48,428 nt of DNA from Thiohalomonas denitrificans (GCA_020725115.1 DYFR01000025.1:1-48428), one strand, 5' to 3'; shown: positions 25,044-35,069, counted from the stretch's first letter. The notes: a model not told the origin generated them from the sequence alone. Translations and numbers: made by a program.

Positions 25044-26228
25044 TCACCGCTCCGCAATCCTGACTCCATCCCCCACCGTCTCATCCGGATGGATGATCAC
25101 GCGCTCGCCTTCCTTCAGTCCATCCAGGATCTGCACTGCCAGCCCGCTGCGTTGACCAGGTGTCACGCTGCGCAGGCGGGCCTCGCCATCTTCGGCGATG
25201 AATACGGCCCAGCCGTCGTTGCGGCGGAACAGGGCGCTGGCGGGGACCTGCAATACTGAATCGCCTTCCCACAGGATGAAGCGGGCGTCGACGCGGTAGC
25301 CGTCGCCGAGGGTTTGCCATTGCTGCGGTGGGGCGGCGATGTCGGCGATGACGAGGACGCGTTGCTCCTCGACGCCGAGGGCGGAGATCTTGGTGAAGCC
25401 GACGGGTTCGATGAGGCGCACGCGGCCTTCCAGCGGCGTGCCGCCCCAGCGCTCGAACAGGACGCGCATGCCGGGGTGGATGCGCACGGCGTTGGAGGAC
25501 AGGGCCTCGATGGCGACTTCCAGGCGCTGCGGGTCGCCTACTTCCAGTAGCGGCTGGCCGGCGTTCACCACGCCTTCGCTTTGTTGGAACAGTTTGAGCA
25601 CGCGGCCGGCCACCGGCGTGGTGACGGCGACGCGCGCGCCGCTGACGGTCTCGCCGCCGGCGTAGTGCAGTGCGGTGCGCGCGGCCTCCACTTCGTGGCG
25701 GCTGACCTCTACCGCGAAGCGGCTGGAGCGTTCCGTGGCGGCGGCGGCGGCGGTGCGGGCGCGGGCGCGCTCCACATCGTTGGGCGAGATGAGGTTTTGT
25801 TTGCTCAACTCCAGCAGGCGCTGGTATTCCGCCTCGGCCTGGGTCGCCTCGGCGGCGGTGGCGCGGGCCTGTTCGCCGGCGGCCTGTTGCGCGGCCTGGG
25901 CGGCGGCGACGCGGGCCTCGGCGGTGGCGCGGCTGCGGGCATCCAGTGCCGTCGGGCGCAGCGGTTCCAGCTGCACGATGGTTTCGCCGCGCTGCACGCT
26001 GTCGCCGACGCGCTGGGTGATGCGTGGCGTGTAGCCGGCCACCGGGGCGGAGATGACGTAGCGGTCGATGACGCGGGTCTTGCCTTCTTCCTGTACCGTC
26101 ACCTGCAACGGGCCGGTGTGGACCGTGGCCAGGTCGACCAGGCTGGGCGGCTGGCGGAAGCCGAGCGCGATGACGGCGATGAGGCCGAGGGTGATGAGGG
26201 CGAAGATGAGATTGCGGCGCCAGTGCAT
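25044..26228 (-). CDS. HlyD-family periplasmic adaptor of an ABC exporter
   Basis: The 394-residue membrane-fusion protein has an N-terminal membrane anchor (about 5-24), a lipoyl-like half (VISAPVAGYTPRITQRVGDSV), a long alpha-helical hairpin rich in Ala, Glu and Arg (about 95-185), the second lipoyl half (VTTPVAGRVLKLF) and a C-terminal beta-barrel. It should link the inner-membrane ABC unit to an outer-membrane channel or act on envelope substrates. ATG 26228 is chosen because AAGGA lies 6 bases upstream; the earlier ATG at 26234 abuts that site. It is the last of three same-strand genes (ATPase, permease, adaptor), with a 255-base gap that holds a repeat. Substrate unknown. Confidence 0.92.
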   Translation of the reverse strand: MHWRRNLIFALITLGLIAVIALGFRQPPSLVDLATVHTGPLQVTVQEEGKTRVIDRYVISAPVAGYTPRITQRVGDSVQRGETIVQLEPLRPTALDARSRATAEARVAAAQAAQQAAGEQARATAAEATQAEAEYQRLLELSKQNLISPNDVERARARTAAAAATERSSRFAVEVSRHEVEAARTALHYAGGETVSGARVAVTTPVAGRVLKLFQQSEGVVNAGQPLLEVGDPQRLEVAIEALSSNAVRIHPGMRVLFERWGGTPLEGRVRLIEPVGFTKISALGVEEQRVLVIADIAAPPQQWQTLGDGYRVDARFILWEGDSVLQVPASALFRRNDGWAVFIAEDGEARLRSVTPGQRSGLAVQILDGLKEGERVIIHPDETVGDGVRIAER

Positions 26229-26323
26229 GTTCATTCCTTGTTGTCGGTCGTTGTTCCCGATTGTAGATGCCTTTGGTCCCGTGGCGAACCGTGCCGGTGC
26301 GCATCACGTGCAGTGAAGAAATC

Positions 26324-26468
26324 AGTCCGCGAATGAACGCAAATACACGCGAATGTTTTCTTTGCTGTGCAAGACCACTCCCGTTGTCCAGTGGGTAAAG
26401 CGTCTCGGCGCCTGGTGAGTCCTAACCAAAGGAAAAATTTGCGTCCATTCGCGTTCATTTGCGGACTC
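26324..26468. repeat. Family A inverted-repeat element, copy 2
   Basis: Left arm AGTCCGCGAATGAACGCAAA and on, and right arm AATTTGCGTCCATTCGCGTT and on to 26468, are inverted copies of about 33 bases. They flank a core of about 75 bases unlike that of copy 1. It fills the gap between the permease and adaptor genes of one transporter and ends 16 bases from the permease stop. Confidence 0.75.
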
Positions 26469-26483
26469 GGCTGAATTTCAGAT

Positions 26484-28847
26484 TCATTCCTTGGTCTTCA
26501 ATACCGCGATCAAATCCAGCTGATCCAGCTTGCGCCGCACCAGCAGTGCGGAAATGGCTGTGGCCGTTACTACCACCGCGGCGGAGAAGGCGTAGGTTTC
26601 AGTGGCGATCACCAGCGGCACGCGGTACAGCTCGTTCTGCAGTGTACTGGCAATATAGCCGCACAGTGCATAGCCGAGCCAGAGACCCAGCGGCAGGGCG
26701 GCGAGGGTGAGCAGGGCCAGTTCGCCGAGCAGGATGTAGGATATCTCGCCGCGGGTGAAGCCGAGTACGCGCAGGCTGGCCAGTTCGCGGCCGCGCTCGG
26801 TGAGGATGATGCGCGCGCTGTTGTAGACCACGCCCACGGCGATGATGCAGGAGAACACCGTGGAGATGAAGGCGACGTACAGCATGGTCTCTTCCATGAT
26901 GCGGTTGAAGTTGTGCATGTCCTGGGTGCGCTCGACTACGCTGGCGACGCGCGGCGTGCCCTTGAAACGGCGGTGCAGATCGGCGTAGGCGCGCTCGTCC
27001 ACCGCCAGCCAGGCGCCGGAGATGGCGCGCCCTTCGCTCAGCATCTGGTTCAGCGTGGCGATGTCCATGTAGGCGAACAGGCCGAGGTATTCCTTCACCA
27101 GGCCGGCGATGGGTACTTCGTAGCTGCGCCGGTTGCCTTCCAGCACTTCCACGGTGAGGGTGTCGCCGGGTTTCACGCCGAGCATGTCGCCGAGGTAGTC
27201 GGTGAGCAGCATGCCTTCGGCCGGAATGTGCAGCGGGCGCAGATCGGCGTCGAGCAGACGCTTGACCTGGTTGTCCGGCTCGACGCCGCGGATCGAGGTG
27301 CGGTAGCTGCGGTGCTCGTGGCGCAGCAGTACCGGCACGTTGCGGAACACCTCGCCGTATTCCACGCCGGGCAGGCTGGTCAGTTCGTGCAGGGCGCGGC
27401 GTGAGCCGGGCTCGGTGAAGCTCACCGACATGTCCTCGCGCGAGGCGACGTTATAGTGAACATCCATCATGTAGCCCACGGTGTCGCCCTGGAACAGGCC
27501 GGTGGTGGTGATGGCGCCGGCGAGGGCGATGCCGACCACGGTGAGCGCCGACTTGAACGGACGATGGCCGATGTGGCGGAAGATCATGCGCGTCGGTTGC
27601 GCCAGTGCGTGCTTGAAGCCGATGCGCTCGAACAGGGTTTCGCGGTAGCGCGCCGGCGGTTCCGGGCGCATGGCCTCCGCCGGGCGCAGGCGGGCCGCGG
27701 CGCGCACGGCGAGCAGGGTGCCGAGGCTGGCGGCGGTGGTGGTGAACAGCGTGGCGTTGATGACCAATGACGGCCGCAGTATGAACGTCAGGTAGGGCAG
27801 GCGATAAAAGCCCAGATAGATGGTGCTGAGGCCGCGTCCCAGCCAGACACCGGCGGCGACGCCGACCAGAACGGCGATGGCCACCACCACCAGCACCAAC
27901 TGGATGTAGTGCAGGGCGATGGTGGTATTGCTGTAGCCGAAGGCCTTGAGCACCGCCACCTGTTCGCGCTGGGTGGTGACCAGGCGGTTGACCACGATGT
28001 TGAGCAGGAAGGCGGCGACGCCGAGAAAGATCACCGGGAAGATGCGGGTGATGGTTTCCAGCTGCTTGAATTCCTCGCTGAGAAACTTGTGCGACAGCTG
28101 ATCGGCGCGGGCATAGGCACCGAGGCCGCCATAGGGGGCGAGGATGTCGTCGACGTGGTCGATGACATCTTCGACGCTGCGGCTGCCGTCGAGGCGGAAC
28201 ACCGCGCTGTTGAAGGCGCCCTTCATCTCGTAGGCGGTGCCCAGCGGCAGGCGCGCCATCCACATCACGCCGAAACGTTCCTCGTCGGGAAAGAAGGCGC
28301 CGGGCCGCAGCTGGTAGATGTATTCCGGCGACATGGCGGTGCCGACGATGGTGAGGACGCGGCGCTTGCCCTTGATGATCAGCGGCAGCTGATCGCCGGG
28401 GCGCAGCTTATGCGCGGTGGCGAAGGTGTGATCGATGACCACCTCGTCGTCGCGTCCCGGTTCCACGCTGCGGCCCTGACGCAGATACAGCGCGTTGAGC
28501 AGCGGCGGGCCGTCGTCGGGCAGCGCGGTGATCAGGGCGGTGATGGTCTCCGGGAAGTCGGGCAGATCCACCGAGGCCCAGGCGCTCACCCGCGTCTCCG
28601 CCACCATCACGCCGGGGATCTCCGCCAGCCGCTCGGCCACCACCAGCGGCGCGCGCTTGAGCGAGACGAAGGCCTCGGCAAAGCGATAGTCGCGGTAATA
28701 GTCGTTGCGGCTTTGCTGCAGCGAATCGAGGGTGCTGCCGAACATGATGTAGGTGGCGACGCCGCAGGCCATCACCAGCATGATGGCGAACATCTGCGTG
28801 CGCAGTTGCCACAGGTCGCGCCACAGCTTGCGATGCAGGGCGGTCAC
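26484..28847 (-). CDS. ABC exporter permease with two FtsX domains
   Basis: The 787-residue permease has an N-terminal helix (about 15-38), a periplasmic MacB-like domain (about 40-260), a first FtsX block with three helices (about 265-390), a second N-terminal-type helix and periplasmic domain (about 420-660) and a second FtsX block (about 670-780). Both halves are thus in one chain, as in LolCE/MacB-type type VII ABC proteins that work on the periplasmic side. [24 protein letters not shown] coupling segments occur in both halves ([20 protein letters not shown] and [20 protein letters not shown]). It starts 7 bases after the ATPase stop. Role: probably export or extraction of an unidentified envelope compound. 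Confidence 0.9.
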   Translation of the reverse strand: MTALHRKLWRDLWQLRTQMFAIMLVMACGVATYIMFGSTLDSLQQSRNDYYRDYRFAEAFVSLKRAPLVVAERLAEIPGVMVAETRVSAWASVDLPDFPETITALITALPDDGPPLLNALYLRQGRSVEPGRDDEVVIDHTFATAHKLRPGDQLPLIIKGKRRVLTIVGTAMSPEYIYQLRPGAFFPDEERFGVMWMARLPLGTAYEMKGAFNSAVFRLDGSRSVEDVIDHVDDILAPYGGLGAYARADQLSHKFLSEEFKQLETITRIFPVIFLGVAAFLLNIVVNRLVTTQREQVAVLKAFGYSNTTIALHYIQLVLVVVAIAVLVGVAAGVWLGRGLSTIYLGFYRLPYLTFILRPSLVINATLFTTTAASLGTLLAVRAAARLRPAEAMRPEPPARYRETLFERIGFKHALAQPTRMIFRHIGHRPFKSALTVVGIALAGAITTTGLFQGDTVGYMMDVHYNVASREDMSVSFTEPGSRRALHELTSLPGVEYGEVFRNVPVLLRHEHRSYRTSIRGVEPDNQVKRLLDADLRPLHIPAEGMLLTDYLGDMLGVKPGDTLTVEVLEGNRRSYEVPIAGLVKEYLGLFAYMDIATLNQMLSEGRAISGAWLAVDERAYADLHRRFKGTPRVASVVERTQDMHNFNRIMEETMLYVAFISTVFSCIIAVGVVYNSARIILTERGRELASLRVLGFTRGEISYILLGELALLTLAALPLGLWLGYALCGYIASTLQNELYRVPLVIATETYAFSAAVVVTATAISALLVRRKLDQLDLIAVLKTKE

Positions 28848-28854
28848 GGCGGCG

Positions 28855-29580
28855 CTACCAGTGCAGCCGGCTCGGGTCCAGCTTGTGCGCGTTGCGCTCG
28901 ATGCTGGCGATGCGGCCGTCGCTGATGTGGATCACGCGATCGGCGATGGCGGCGATGTCGCTGTTGTGGGTGATCACCACGGTGGTGGTGCCCAGTTCCC
29001 TGTTGACGCGGCTGATCGCCTCCAGCACCACGATGCCGGTGGTGACGTCCAGCGCGCCGGTGGGTTCGTCGCACAGCAGCACGGCGGGGTTCTTGGCGAT
29101 GGCGCGGGCGATGGCCACGCGCTGCTGCTCGCCGCCGGAGAGCTGGGCCGGGAAGTGATCGAGCCGATCGCCCAGGCCCACCAGGCGCAGCGCCTCGTCC
29201 GGCGCCATGGGTTGTTCGGCGATCTCGGTGACCAGGGCCACATTCTCGCGCGCGGTGAGCGAGGGGATCAGGTTGTAGAACTGGAACACGAAGCCGACAT
29301 GCTCGCGCCGGTAGCGGGTGAGTGAGGCGTCGTTGTAGACCGAGAGGTCGTGATCCTTGTAGCGCACGCTACCGGCGCTGGGGACGTCCAGCCCGCCGAG
29401 GATGTTGAGCAGGGTGGACTTGCCGCTGCCGGACGGGCCGAGCATCACCACGAACTCCCCCGGCCACAGGTCGAGATCGACGCCGCGCAGGGCCTGCACC
29501 TGCACCTCGCCCATCTGGTAGACCTTGGTCAGGCCACGGGCCTCGAACACCGGCTGGCCGTGCTGCTGTGCTGTATCCAT
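28855..29580 (-). CDS. ABC exporter ATPase (LolD/MacB type)
   Basis: The 241-residue ATPase has Walker [10 protein letters not shown], signature LSGGEQQR, Walker [14 protein letters not shown] and the switch region [17 protein letters not shown]. The Q-loop [18 protein letters not shown] is the LolD/MacB subfamily form. It powers the permease encoded 7 bases downstream. The start is ambiguous: ATG 29580 with GGGA about 10 bases upstream is preferred over ATG 29595, which lacks a ribosome site. A family B element lies 25 bases upstream and must contain or precede the promoter. Confidence 0.92.
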   Translation of the reverse strand: MDTAQQHGQPVFEARGLTKVYQMGEVQVQALRGVDLDLWPGEFVVMLGPSGSGKSTLLNILGGLDVPSAGSVRYKDHDLSVYNDASLTRYRREHVGFVFQFYNLIPSLTARENVALVTEIAEQPMAPDEALRLVGLGDRLDHFPAQLSGGEQQRVAIARAIAKNPAVLLCDEPTGALDVTTGIVVLEAISRVNRELGTTTVVITHNSDIAAIADRVIHISDGRIASIERNAHKLDPSRLHW

Positions 29581-29604
29581 GCGGGGTTGTCCCATCCGGG
29601 GAGC

Positions 29605-29734
29605 GCAGAGAAAAGATACAAGAGGAAAGATACAAGGGAAGGAACTCGCTGCGCGAGTACTGTTTGAAATTCAGACCACCGTGCGCGTAGCGCACTCATC
29701 CCCTTGTATCTTTTATCTTTCCTCTTGTATCTGC
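29605..29734. repeat. Family B element, full copy near the ABC operon
   Basis: Left arm AAAGATACAAGAGGAAAGAT and on, core GAACTCGCTGCGCGAGTACTG ... ACCGTGCGCGTAGCGCACTC, and right arm CTTTCCTCTTGTATCTGC. The core matches the copy behind phoR closely, although its arms are of the GATACAAG type as at 14424 and 17455. This links the two arm variants into one family. Confidence 0.8.
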
Positions 29735-29741
29735 TTTCGCA

Positions 29742-29769
29742 AGGTGGATGCGCTGCGCTTATCCACCCT
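29742..29769. repeat. Short palindrome behind the Sel1-repeat gene
   Basis: AGGTGGAT (29742-29749) and ATCCACCCT (from 29761) are inverted around GCGCTGCGCTT. GGTGGAT...ATCCACC palindromes with a GCGC centre are common small repeats in proteobacteria. It lies 7 bases from the minus-strand stop at 29776 and may be a terminator stem. Confidence 0.5.
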
Positions 29770-29775
29770 GCCAAC

Positions 29776-30348
29776 TTAATTCCCGACGTTACGCCACTGT
29801 GCCGCCCTGGCGGCATCGGGCGCCATGCCGAACATGCCTTCCTCATAGACCCGCACCAGCGCCTCGCGTGCCTCACGGCTGCCTTTGCCCGCGGCTTGCT
29901 CCCACATGTCGATGGCCCTGGCGGTATCCTTGCCGGTGCCCATGCCGTAGGCGTACATCACGCCCAGGTTGTACATCGCCGGCGCATGACCCCGCGCCGC
30001 CGCATGCTCGAGCAACTGCACTGCCTGCCGGTCGCTGCGGAACACCCCTTCACCCTGGGCATACATCAGTCCCAGGTTGTACATGGCATCGGCGTGTCCC
30101 TGATTGGTTGCCTGCGTATACCATTCGTGGGCCTGGCGCAGGTTGCGCTCCACGCCCCAGCCCTTGTGATGGAGCAGGCCCAGATTGAACTGCGCGTCGG
30201 CATTGCCCTCCTGCGCCAGTGGTTGCCATAGTTGCATGGCCCTGGCGTAGTCCCCGGCCTTGAAGGCGGCGAAGCCGTCTTCCAGCGGCCCGGCGAGGGC
30301 GGTGGTGGAGAAGGTGAGTGCGAGCAGGATGAGTGCGATACGTTTCAT
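29776..30348 (-). CDS. Secreted Sel1-like repeat protein
   Basis: The 190-residue protein has a Sec signal peptide (cleavage near TTALA, residue 19) and four helical repeats of the Sel1/TPR type. Three are regular: AQFNLGLLHHKGWGVERNLR, AMYNLGLMYAQGEGVFRSDR and AMYNLGVMYAYGMGTGKDTA. A partial fourth follows at ARAIDMWEQAAG. Such periplasmic proteins act as scaffolds in protein-protein contacts; the partner here is unknown. It is divergent from ycaO, with about 144 bases between the two start codons. Confidence 0.85.
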   Translation of the reverse strand: MKRIALILLALTFSTTALAGPLEDGFAAFKAGDYARAMQLWQPLAQEGNADAQFNLGLLHHKGWGVERNLRQAHEWYTQATNQGHADAMYNLGLMYAQGEGVFRSDRQAVQLLEHAAARGHAPAMYNLGVMYAYGMGTGKDTARAIDMWEQAAGKGSREAREALVRVYEEGMFGMAPDAARAAQWRNVGN

Positions 30349-30444
30349 GGAGGCTATTTCACCATGTCCCGGGGCGGATGGGAAACGGCCATGGGCAATC
30401 GCAGTTGCGGGATGGCTGGGGCGGGCGCCATGCGCCCATCCGCG

Positions 30445-30450
30445 TATAAT
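30445..30450 (+). promoter_or_regulatory. -10 box upstream of ycaO
   Basis: A perfect TATAAT in the setting CGCGTATAATGCCGC lies 43 bases before the ycaO ATG, much like the TATAATGCCCGCC before ilvD. No good -35 is at the right distance. Confidence 0.4.
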
Positions 30451-30492
30451 GCCGCTCCCGGTGCAACCCGCTCACCCCCGCAGGACTACCCA

Positions 30493-32208
30493 ATGACCAC
30501 TGAACATTTCATCGCCGGCAAGGATGCCTCGCTGGAGGCCTCCATCAACTCGATGCAGGCGCGGCTGGCCTCTCTCGGCTTTGCGCTGGAGGAGCGTTCC
30601 TGGCTCAATCCGGTGGAGGGCATCTGGTCGGTGCATGTGCGCGAGGTGGAGTGTCCGCTGCTGTTCACCAACGGCAAGGGCGCTACCAGGCTGGCGGCGC
30701 TGGCCAGTGCGCTGGGCGAGTTCTTCGAGCGCCTGGGCAGCAACTACTTCTGGAACCACTACTACCTGGGCGAGGCGAACGCCAATGCCGCCTTTGCCCA
30801 CTATCCGCAGGAGCGCTGGTTTGCGCTGCCCAAGGGCGGGGCGTGGCCGGAGGAACTGCTGACGCCGGAGCTGCGCGCATTCTACGACCCGGAGGGGACG
30901 CTGGAGGTGCGCAGCCTGGTGGACTTCAACAGCGGCAATGCGGAACGCGGTATCTGCGCGATTCCCTATGTGCGCCAGCGCGACGGCGCCACGGTGTGGT
31001 TCCCGGTCAACATCATCGGCAATCTGTATGTCAGCAACGGCATGTCGGCGGGCAATACGCCCACCGAGGCTCGCACCCAGGCGCTGTCGGAGATATTCGA
31101 GCGCCATGTGAAGTTCCGCATCATCGCCGAGGGCCTGTGTCTGCCCGACGTGCCGGAGGCGGTGATCGCCCGCTATCCGCGCATCGCCGCCGGCGTCGCC
31201 GCACTGCGCGCGGCGGGCTTCGGCATCCTGGTGAAGGATGCCTCGCTGGGCGGCAAGTATCCGGTGATGTGCGTGACCCTGCTCAATCCGGCCGACCAGG
31301 GTTGTTACGCCAGCTTCGGTGCCCATCCGTGTTTCGAGGTGGCGCTGGAGCGCGCGCTGACCGAACTGTTGCAGGGCCGCGCGCTGGAGGCGCTGGCAGG
31401 TTTCCCGCCGCCGTCGCACGATCTGGATGAAGTCGCCAGCCCGCAGAATCTGGAGGCGCACTTCGTCGACTCCAGCGGCCTGGTGGGATGGGCCTTTCTC
31501 GGCAGCGAACCCGATTACGCCTTCAGCGACTGGAACTACGGCGGCAGCACGGCGCAGGAATACGACTGGCTGGTGGAGCGCATCCACAACGAAGGGCATG
31601 ACGTGTACATCGCCGACTTCACCCATCTCGGCGTCTACGCCTGCCGCATCCTGGTGCCGGGCATGTCGGAGATCTATCCGGTGGATGATCTGGAGTGGGA
31701 GAACAACAGCGTCGGCAATCAGGTGCGCGCGGCACTGCTGCGCCTGCCGGAACTGGACGATGACGCATGCGCCGAGCTGCTCGATACTCTCGATGACCTC
31801 GGCCTCGACGAACTGCGTCCCATCGCTCCGCTCATCGGCCTCGCCGCCGACGCCGGCACGCCGTGGGCGCAGCTGCGCGTGGGCGAGGTGAAGCTGCTGC
31901 TCGGACTGGCGCTGGGCGATGACGAGGTGATCCGCGAAGGCTGCGACTGGGTGCGCCACTTCGGCCAGGGCAGCGAGGAGCGCCGGCGCGTGTATCGCTG
32001 CGTCGAGGACCTGCTCCATCTGGACGATGGGGATGGTTACAGGACGGCGCTGGAGCAGTTGTACGGCACCGCTGTTCTGCGCCAGGGGCAGGCGCTGCTG
32101 GATGGCGAGGAGCGCTTCTTCGGACTGCATGCGCCGGGTTTGTCGCTGGCAGGGTGCGACATGCATCAGCGCCTGCTGGCGGCCTACGCCAGGGTGCATG
32201 CACGCTAA
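30493..32208 (+). CDS. ycaO: YcaO family protein, RimO accessory-type
   Basis: The 571-residue protein matches E. coli YcaO closely from its first residues (TEHFIAGKDASLEASI) through the ATP-binding core, including NGKGATRLAALASALGEFFER, GNLYVSNGMSAGNTPTEAR, SEIFERHVKFRIIAE and FIDSSGL-like FVDSSGLVGW. It ends in a helical TPR-like C-terminal region. YcaO proteins use ATP to activate backbone amides; E. coli YcaO aids RimO in beta-methylthiolation of ribosomal protein S12. No peptide precursor or partner of a thiazole/oxazole system is nearby, so the housekeeping role is likelier. ATG 30493 is set by AGGAC 8 bases upstream and by homology. Confidence 0.93.
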   Translation: MTTEHFIAGKDASLEASINSMQARLASLGFALEERSWLNPVEGIWSVHVREVECPLLFTNGKGATRLAALASALGEFFERLGSNYFWNHYYLGEANANAAFAHYPQERWFALPKGGAWPEELLTPELRAFYDPEGTLEVRSLVDFNSGNAERGICAIPYVRQRDGATVWFPVNIIGNLYVSNGMSAGNTPTEARTQALSEIFERHVKFRIIAEGLCLPDVPEAVIARYPRIAAGVAALRAAGFGILVKDASLGGKYPVMCVTLLNPADQGCYASFGAHPCFEVALERALTELLQGRALEALAGFPPPSHDLDEVASPQNLEAHFVDSSGLVGWAFLGSEPDYAFSDWNYGGSTAQEYDWLVERIHNEGHDVYIADFTHLGVYACRILVPGMSEIYPVDDLEWENNSVGNQVRAALLRLPELDDDACAELLDTLDDLGLDELRPIAPLIGLAADAGTPWAQLRVGEVKLLLGLALGDDEVIREGCDWVRHFGQGSEERRRVYRCVEDLLHLDDGDGYRTALEQLYGTAVLRQGQALLDGEERFFGLHAPGLSLAGCDMHQRLLAAYARVHAR

Positions 32209-32277
32209 CCGGGTGATTCGACACCGTCACCGGAGCACCGGGCGTCGCCTGGCACGGATCAGGTCATGACGCATCCG

Positions 32278-33630
32278 TTACGAGGCGAGATCGGACTTCT
32301 TCAGTTTGCGCCATAAGGATACGCGGTCGATGCCGAGGATTTCAGCCGCCTGGCTGCGGTTGCCGCTGGTGTATTCAAGCACGCGCTGGATGTAACCGGC
32401 CTCGAATTCCTCCAGTGTCGGCAGTTCGTCCGAGGGCGGCTGCAATACGTGAACCTTGAGTTCCCGCAGGGTTTCCGGCAGGTGACGCGCCTCGATCAGC
32501 GTGTCGCGCGTCAGGGCCACGCCGCGCTCGATGACATTGGCCAGTTCGCGCACGTTGCCGGGCCAGTCGTAGTCGCTGAGCAGCCGCATCGCCTCAGGGG
32601 CGATATCGGTGACCTCGCGTCCCATGGCGAGGGCGTGTTTGCGCAGGAAATAATACGCCAGCAGCGGGATGTCGTCGCGGCGTTCACGCAGCGGCGGCAG
32701 TACCAGGCTGACGACATTGAGACGGAACCACAGATCGGAGCGGAAGCGGCCGGATTCCACGCTGTCCGGCAGATCACGGTTGGTGGCGGTGATGATGCGC
32801 ACATCGACCTTCACCGGTTCGGTGCCGCCGACACGCAGCAACTCGCGCTCCTGCAGTACACGCAGCAGTTTGACCTGCATCGACAGGCTCATTTCACCGA
32901 TTTCATCGAGAAACAGGGTGCCGCCGCCGGCTACTTCGAACAGACCGCGCTTGACGCGGTCGGCGCCGGTAAAGGCGCCCTTTTCGTGACCGAAGAGTTC
33001 ATTGGAAAGCAGTTCTTCCTGAAAGGCACCGCAATTGATGGCAACGAAGGGGCCGGCGGCGCGGGCGCTGTGCAGGTGCAGATAACGCGCCAGGAGTTCC
33101 TTGCCGGTGCCGGATTCGCCACCGATGAGCACGTTGCAATCGGTCGGCGCGATCTGGCGTGCAGTGTCGAGCAGGCGCAGCATGTTCATGTCCTGGCTGA
33201 TGATGTTGACCTGTCCCTGATAGCCTTCAATGCGCCGCCGTAATTCGCGGTTTTCCTGCTTGAGCCGGACCAGCTCGACAGCGGCGCGCACTACCTGGCG
33301 TACCTCATCGAGCCGGAACGGTTTGGCGACGTAGTGGAAGGCCCCCTGCTTCATGGCGGTGATGGCGGACTCCAGCGAGGCATATCCGGTAATGACGATG
33401 ACCTCGCATTCGGGCAGCAGCTCACGGGCGCGCAGCAGGATCGCCATGCCGTCGACCTTTTCCATGCGCAGGTCGGTTAGCACTGCATCGAAATGCCCTT
33501 GCTCCAGTTCCTTCAGACCGGCAGGGCCGCTCTGGCGTGCCACTACTTCGTAGCCTTCCTTGCGCAGGATATGGGCCAGGTTGCGCAGGGCGATCGCCTC
33601 GTCGTCGATAACCAGCAGCCGTGCGTTCAT
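32278..33630 (-). CDS. Sigma-54-dependent NtrC-type response regulator
   Basis: The 450-residue regulator has a receiver domain (1-120) with D9-D10, phospho-acceptor Asp53 (LTDLRMEKVDG) and the Lys in AKPFR. It also has an AAA+ sigma-54 activation domain (about 140-370) with Walker A GGESGTGKE, the sigma-54 loop GAFTGAD and the Walker B GGTLFLDEIGE. A Fis-type HTH follows (GNRSQAAEILGIDRVSLWRK). It activates RNA polymerase with sigma-54. ATG 33630 overlaps the kinase stop as ATGA, so the two are one operon. The gene lies divergent from the TauE/Usp operon, whose upstream region has a -24/-12 promoter and an inverted repeat suitable for binding. Confidence 0.94.
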   Translation of the reverse strand: MNARLLVIDDEAIALRNLAHILRKEGYEVVARQSGPAGLKELEQGHFDAVLTDLRMEKVDGMAILLRARELLPECEVIVITGYASLESAITAMKQGAFHYVAKPFRLDEVRQVVRAAVELVRLKQENRELRRRIEGYQGQVNIISQDMNMLRLLDTARQIAPTDCNVLIGGESGTGKELLARYLHLHSARAAGPFVAINCGAFQEELLSNELFGHEKGAFTGADRVKRGLFEVAGGGTLFLDEIGEMSLSMQVKLLRVLQERELLRVGGTEPVKVDVRIITATNRDLPDSVESGRFRSDLWFRLNVVSLVLPPLRERRDDIPLLAYYFLRKHALAMGREVTDIAPEAMRLLSDYDWPGNVRELANVIERGVALTRDTLIEARHLPETLRELKVHVLQPPSDELPTLEEFEAGYIQRVLEYTSGNRSQAAEILGIDRVSLWRKLKKSDLAS

Positions 33631-35069
33631 GCCTGTGCCTCCGCGGCCGGCAGCCACAGGGTGAAGCGGGCGCCGCCTTGCGCCGGGCTGGCGGCGGCAA
33701 CGCAGCCATCATGTTCTTGCACGATCTCCTCGACGATATACAGGCCAAGGCCGATACCCTGGCCCGGCTCGCGCGTGGTGAAGAACGGATCGAATACATG
33801 GGGCAGTGCCTCGGGTGCAATGCCGGGGCCGTCGTCGCTGACGCAGATCACCACGCCGGGCCGGGTCTCTGTCGGTGCAGTGCCGATGACATAGGCCTCC
33901 GGTGACGGCGGCCAGTTGTCGGCACCTGCCGGTGCGATGGCAAGGGTGATGTGCCGTGCCCCGGCATCGACGGCGTTCTTGATCAGGTTGATGAATACCT
34001 GTTGCAGGCGTTGCGGATCGGCCAGCACCGCCAGTCCCGCTATCAATTCGGTCTGCAGTTCCACCTGGCGCAGGGAGCGGCGCAGCAACAGCAGACTCTG
34101 TTCCACCACGGGTTTCAGTTCTACCGTCGCAGTGGCAAAGGCGCGGCGCCGTGCGTAATCGAGCAGGCTGCGAACGATGTGCTGCGCACGGCGCGTTTCT
34201 CCATCGATCTGTTCCAGCCATTGCCGCAGCGTGGCAGGGTCGGTGGTGTCGAGTTCCTCCAGCAGGATCTGGCAGGAAGAGGAAATGTTGCCGAGTGGAT
34301 TGTTGAGCTCATGGGCGACGCCGGAGGCCAGCACGCCGAGGGAGGCCAGCTTGTCCGCGTGCAGCACCTGGCGTCGGCGTGACTCCAGTTCATCCAGCAT
34401 GCGGTTGAGTGCTGCGGTGAGGGAGACGATCTCCCGATCGGCCGAGACCAGAGGGAAGTGGGCGAAGTCACCGGCGGCGATGGGGTTGAGCTGTGCCTCC
34501 AGTTGTCGCAGCGGACGCACTGCGACGCGTGATAGTACCTGGCCGCCGACGATGCCGAGCAGCGCCACCATGCCGACGCCGAGGAACAGCAGGCGTTGCG
34601 AGTGTTGCACTGTGGCGGCCAGGGTGGCGCGCTCGCGTGCGGCGAGATGTTCGGCGGCGTTGCTGATCTCGTGGCCGACGTTACGGATTTCCAGGGCGAG
34701 GGCGGGGGAGGGTTGTTCGCGGTGCCGCGACATCAGGCTGCGGTAGCGCTCCAGCGCCTGGCCCAGTGCTGCGGGATCAAGTTCCGGCGCGATGGCGGCA
34801 AAGGCCTCGCTCCACTCCACCAGCCGTGTCCCGGTCTCGCCGGCGAGGCGTAGCGCCTGTTCCAGTTCCGTCGCATCGCCGTAGAGGAAATGGTTTTTCT
34901 CATGACGGCGCATTTCCAGCGCACTTTCCTGGAAGGCAGAGACCGCGATGCCTTCCTCAATGCGGTGTTCGAGGTAGATCAGATCTCCCCAGGCCAGCAG
35001 GGCGAACGCCGCCACGCCTCCCGCCAGCAGGGCATAACCGAGGATGATCTTGCGCCGAATGCTGCCCAT
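33627..35069 (-). CDS. Sensor histidine kinase partnered with the NtrC-type regulator
   Basis: The 480-residue kinase has two membrane helices (about 8-28 and 160-180) that bracket a mostly helical periplasmic sensor of about 130 residues containing several His (RRHEKNHFLYGDATELEQAL). A HAMP domain (about 181-235), HisKA with His253 in GVAHELNNPLGN, and a HATPase domain with INLIKNAVDAG, DDGPGI and GIGLGLYIVEEI follow. The HELNNPL form is the NtrB/DctB type. ATG 35069 is preferred; the TTG 35087 upstream has no ribosome site. The ligand is not recognisable; a helical four-helix-bundle sensor often binds small anions or amines. Confidence 0.92.
   Translation of the reverse strand: MGSIRRKIILGYALLAGGVAAFALLAWGDLIYLEHRIEEGIAVSAFQESALEMRRHEKNHFLYGDATELEQALRLAGETGTRLVEWSEAFAAIAPELDPAALGQALERYRSLMSRHREQPSPALALEIRNVGHEISNAAEHLAARERATLAATVQHSQRLLFLGVGMVALLGIVGGQVLSRVAVRPLRQLEAQLNPIAAGDFAHFPLVSADREIVSLTAALNRMLDELESRRRQVLHADKLASLGVLASGVAHELNNPLGNISSSCQILLEELDTTDPATLRQWLEQIDGETRRAQHIVRSLLDYARRRAFATATVELKPVVEQSLLLLRRSLRQVELQTELIAGLAVLADPQRLQQVFINLIKNAVDAGARHITLAIAPAGADNWPPSPEAYVIGTAPTETRPGVVICVSDDGPGIAPEALPHVFDPFFTTREPGQGIGLGLYIVEEIVQEHDGCVAAASPAQGGARFTLWLPAAEAQA

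Noticed and set aside
24767..25084. Small minus-strand open frame in the gene-free stretch
   Set aside because: It overlaps the HlyD gene end, has irregular composition and no ribosome site.
30493..32208. YcaO as part of a thiazole/oxazole peptide cluster
   Set aside because: No precursor peptide, dehydrogenase or ThiF/E1-like partner nearby; the sequence is of the E. coli YcaO type.
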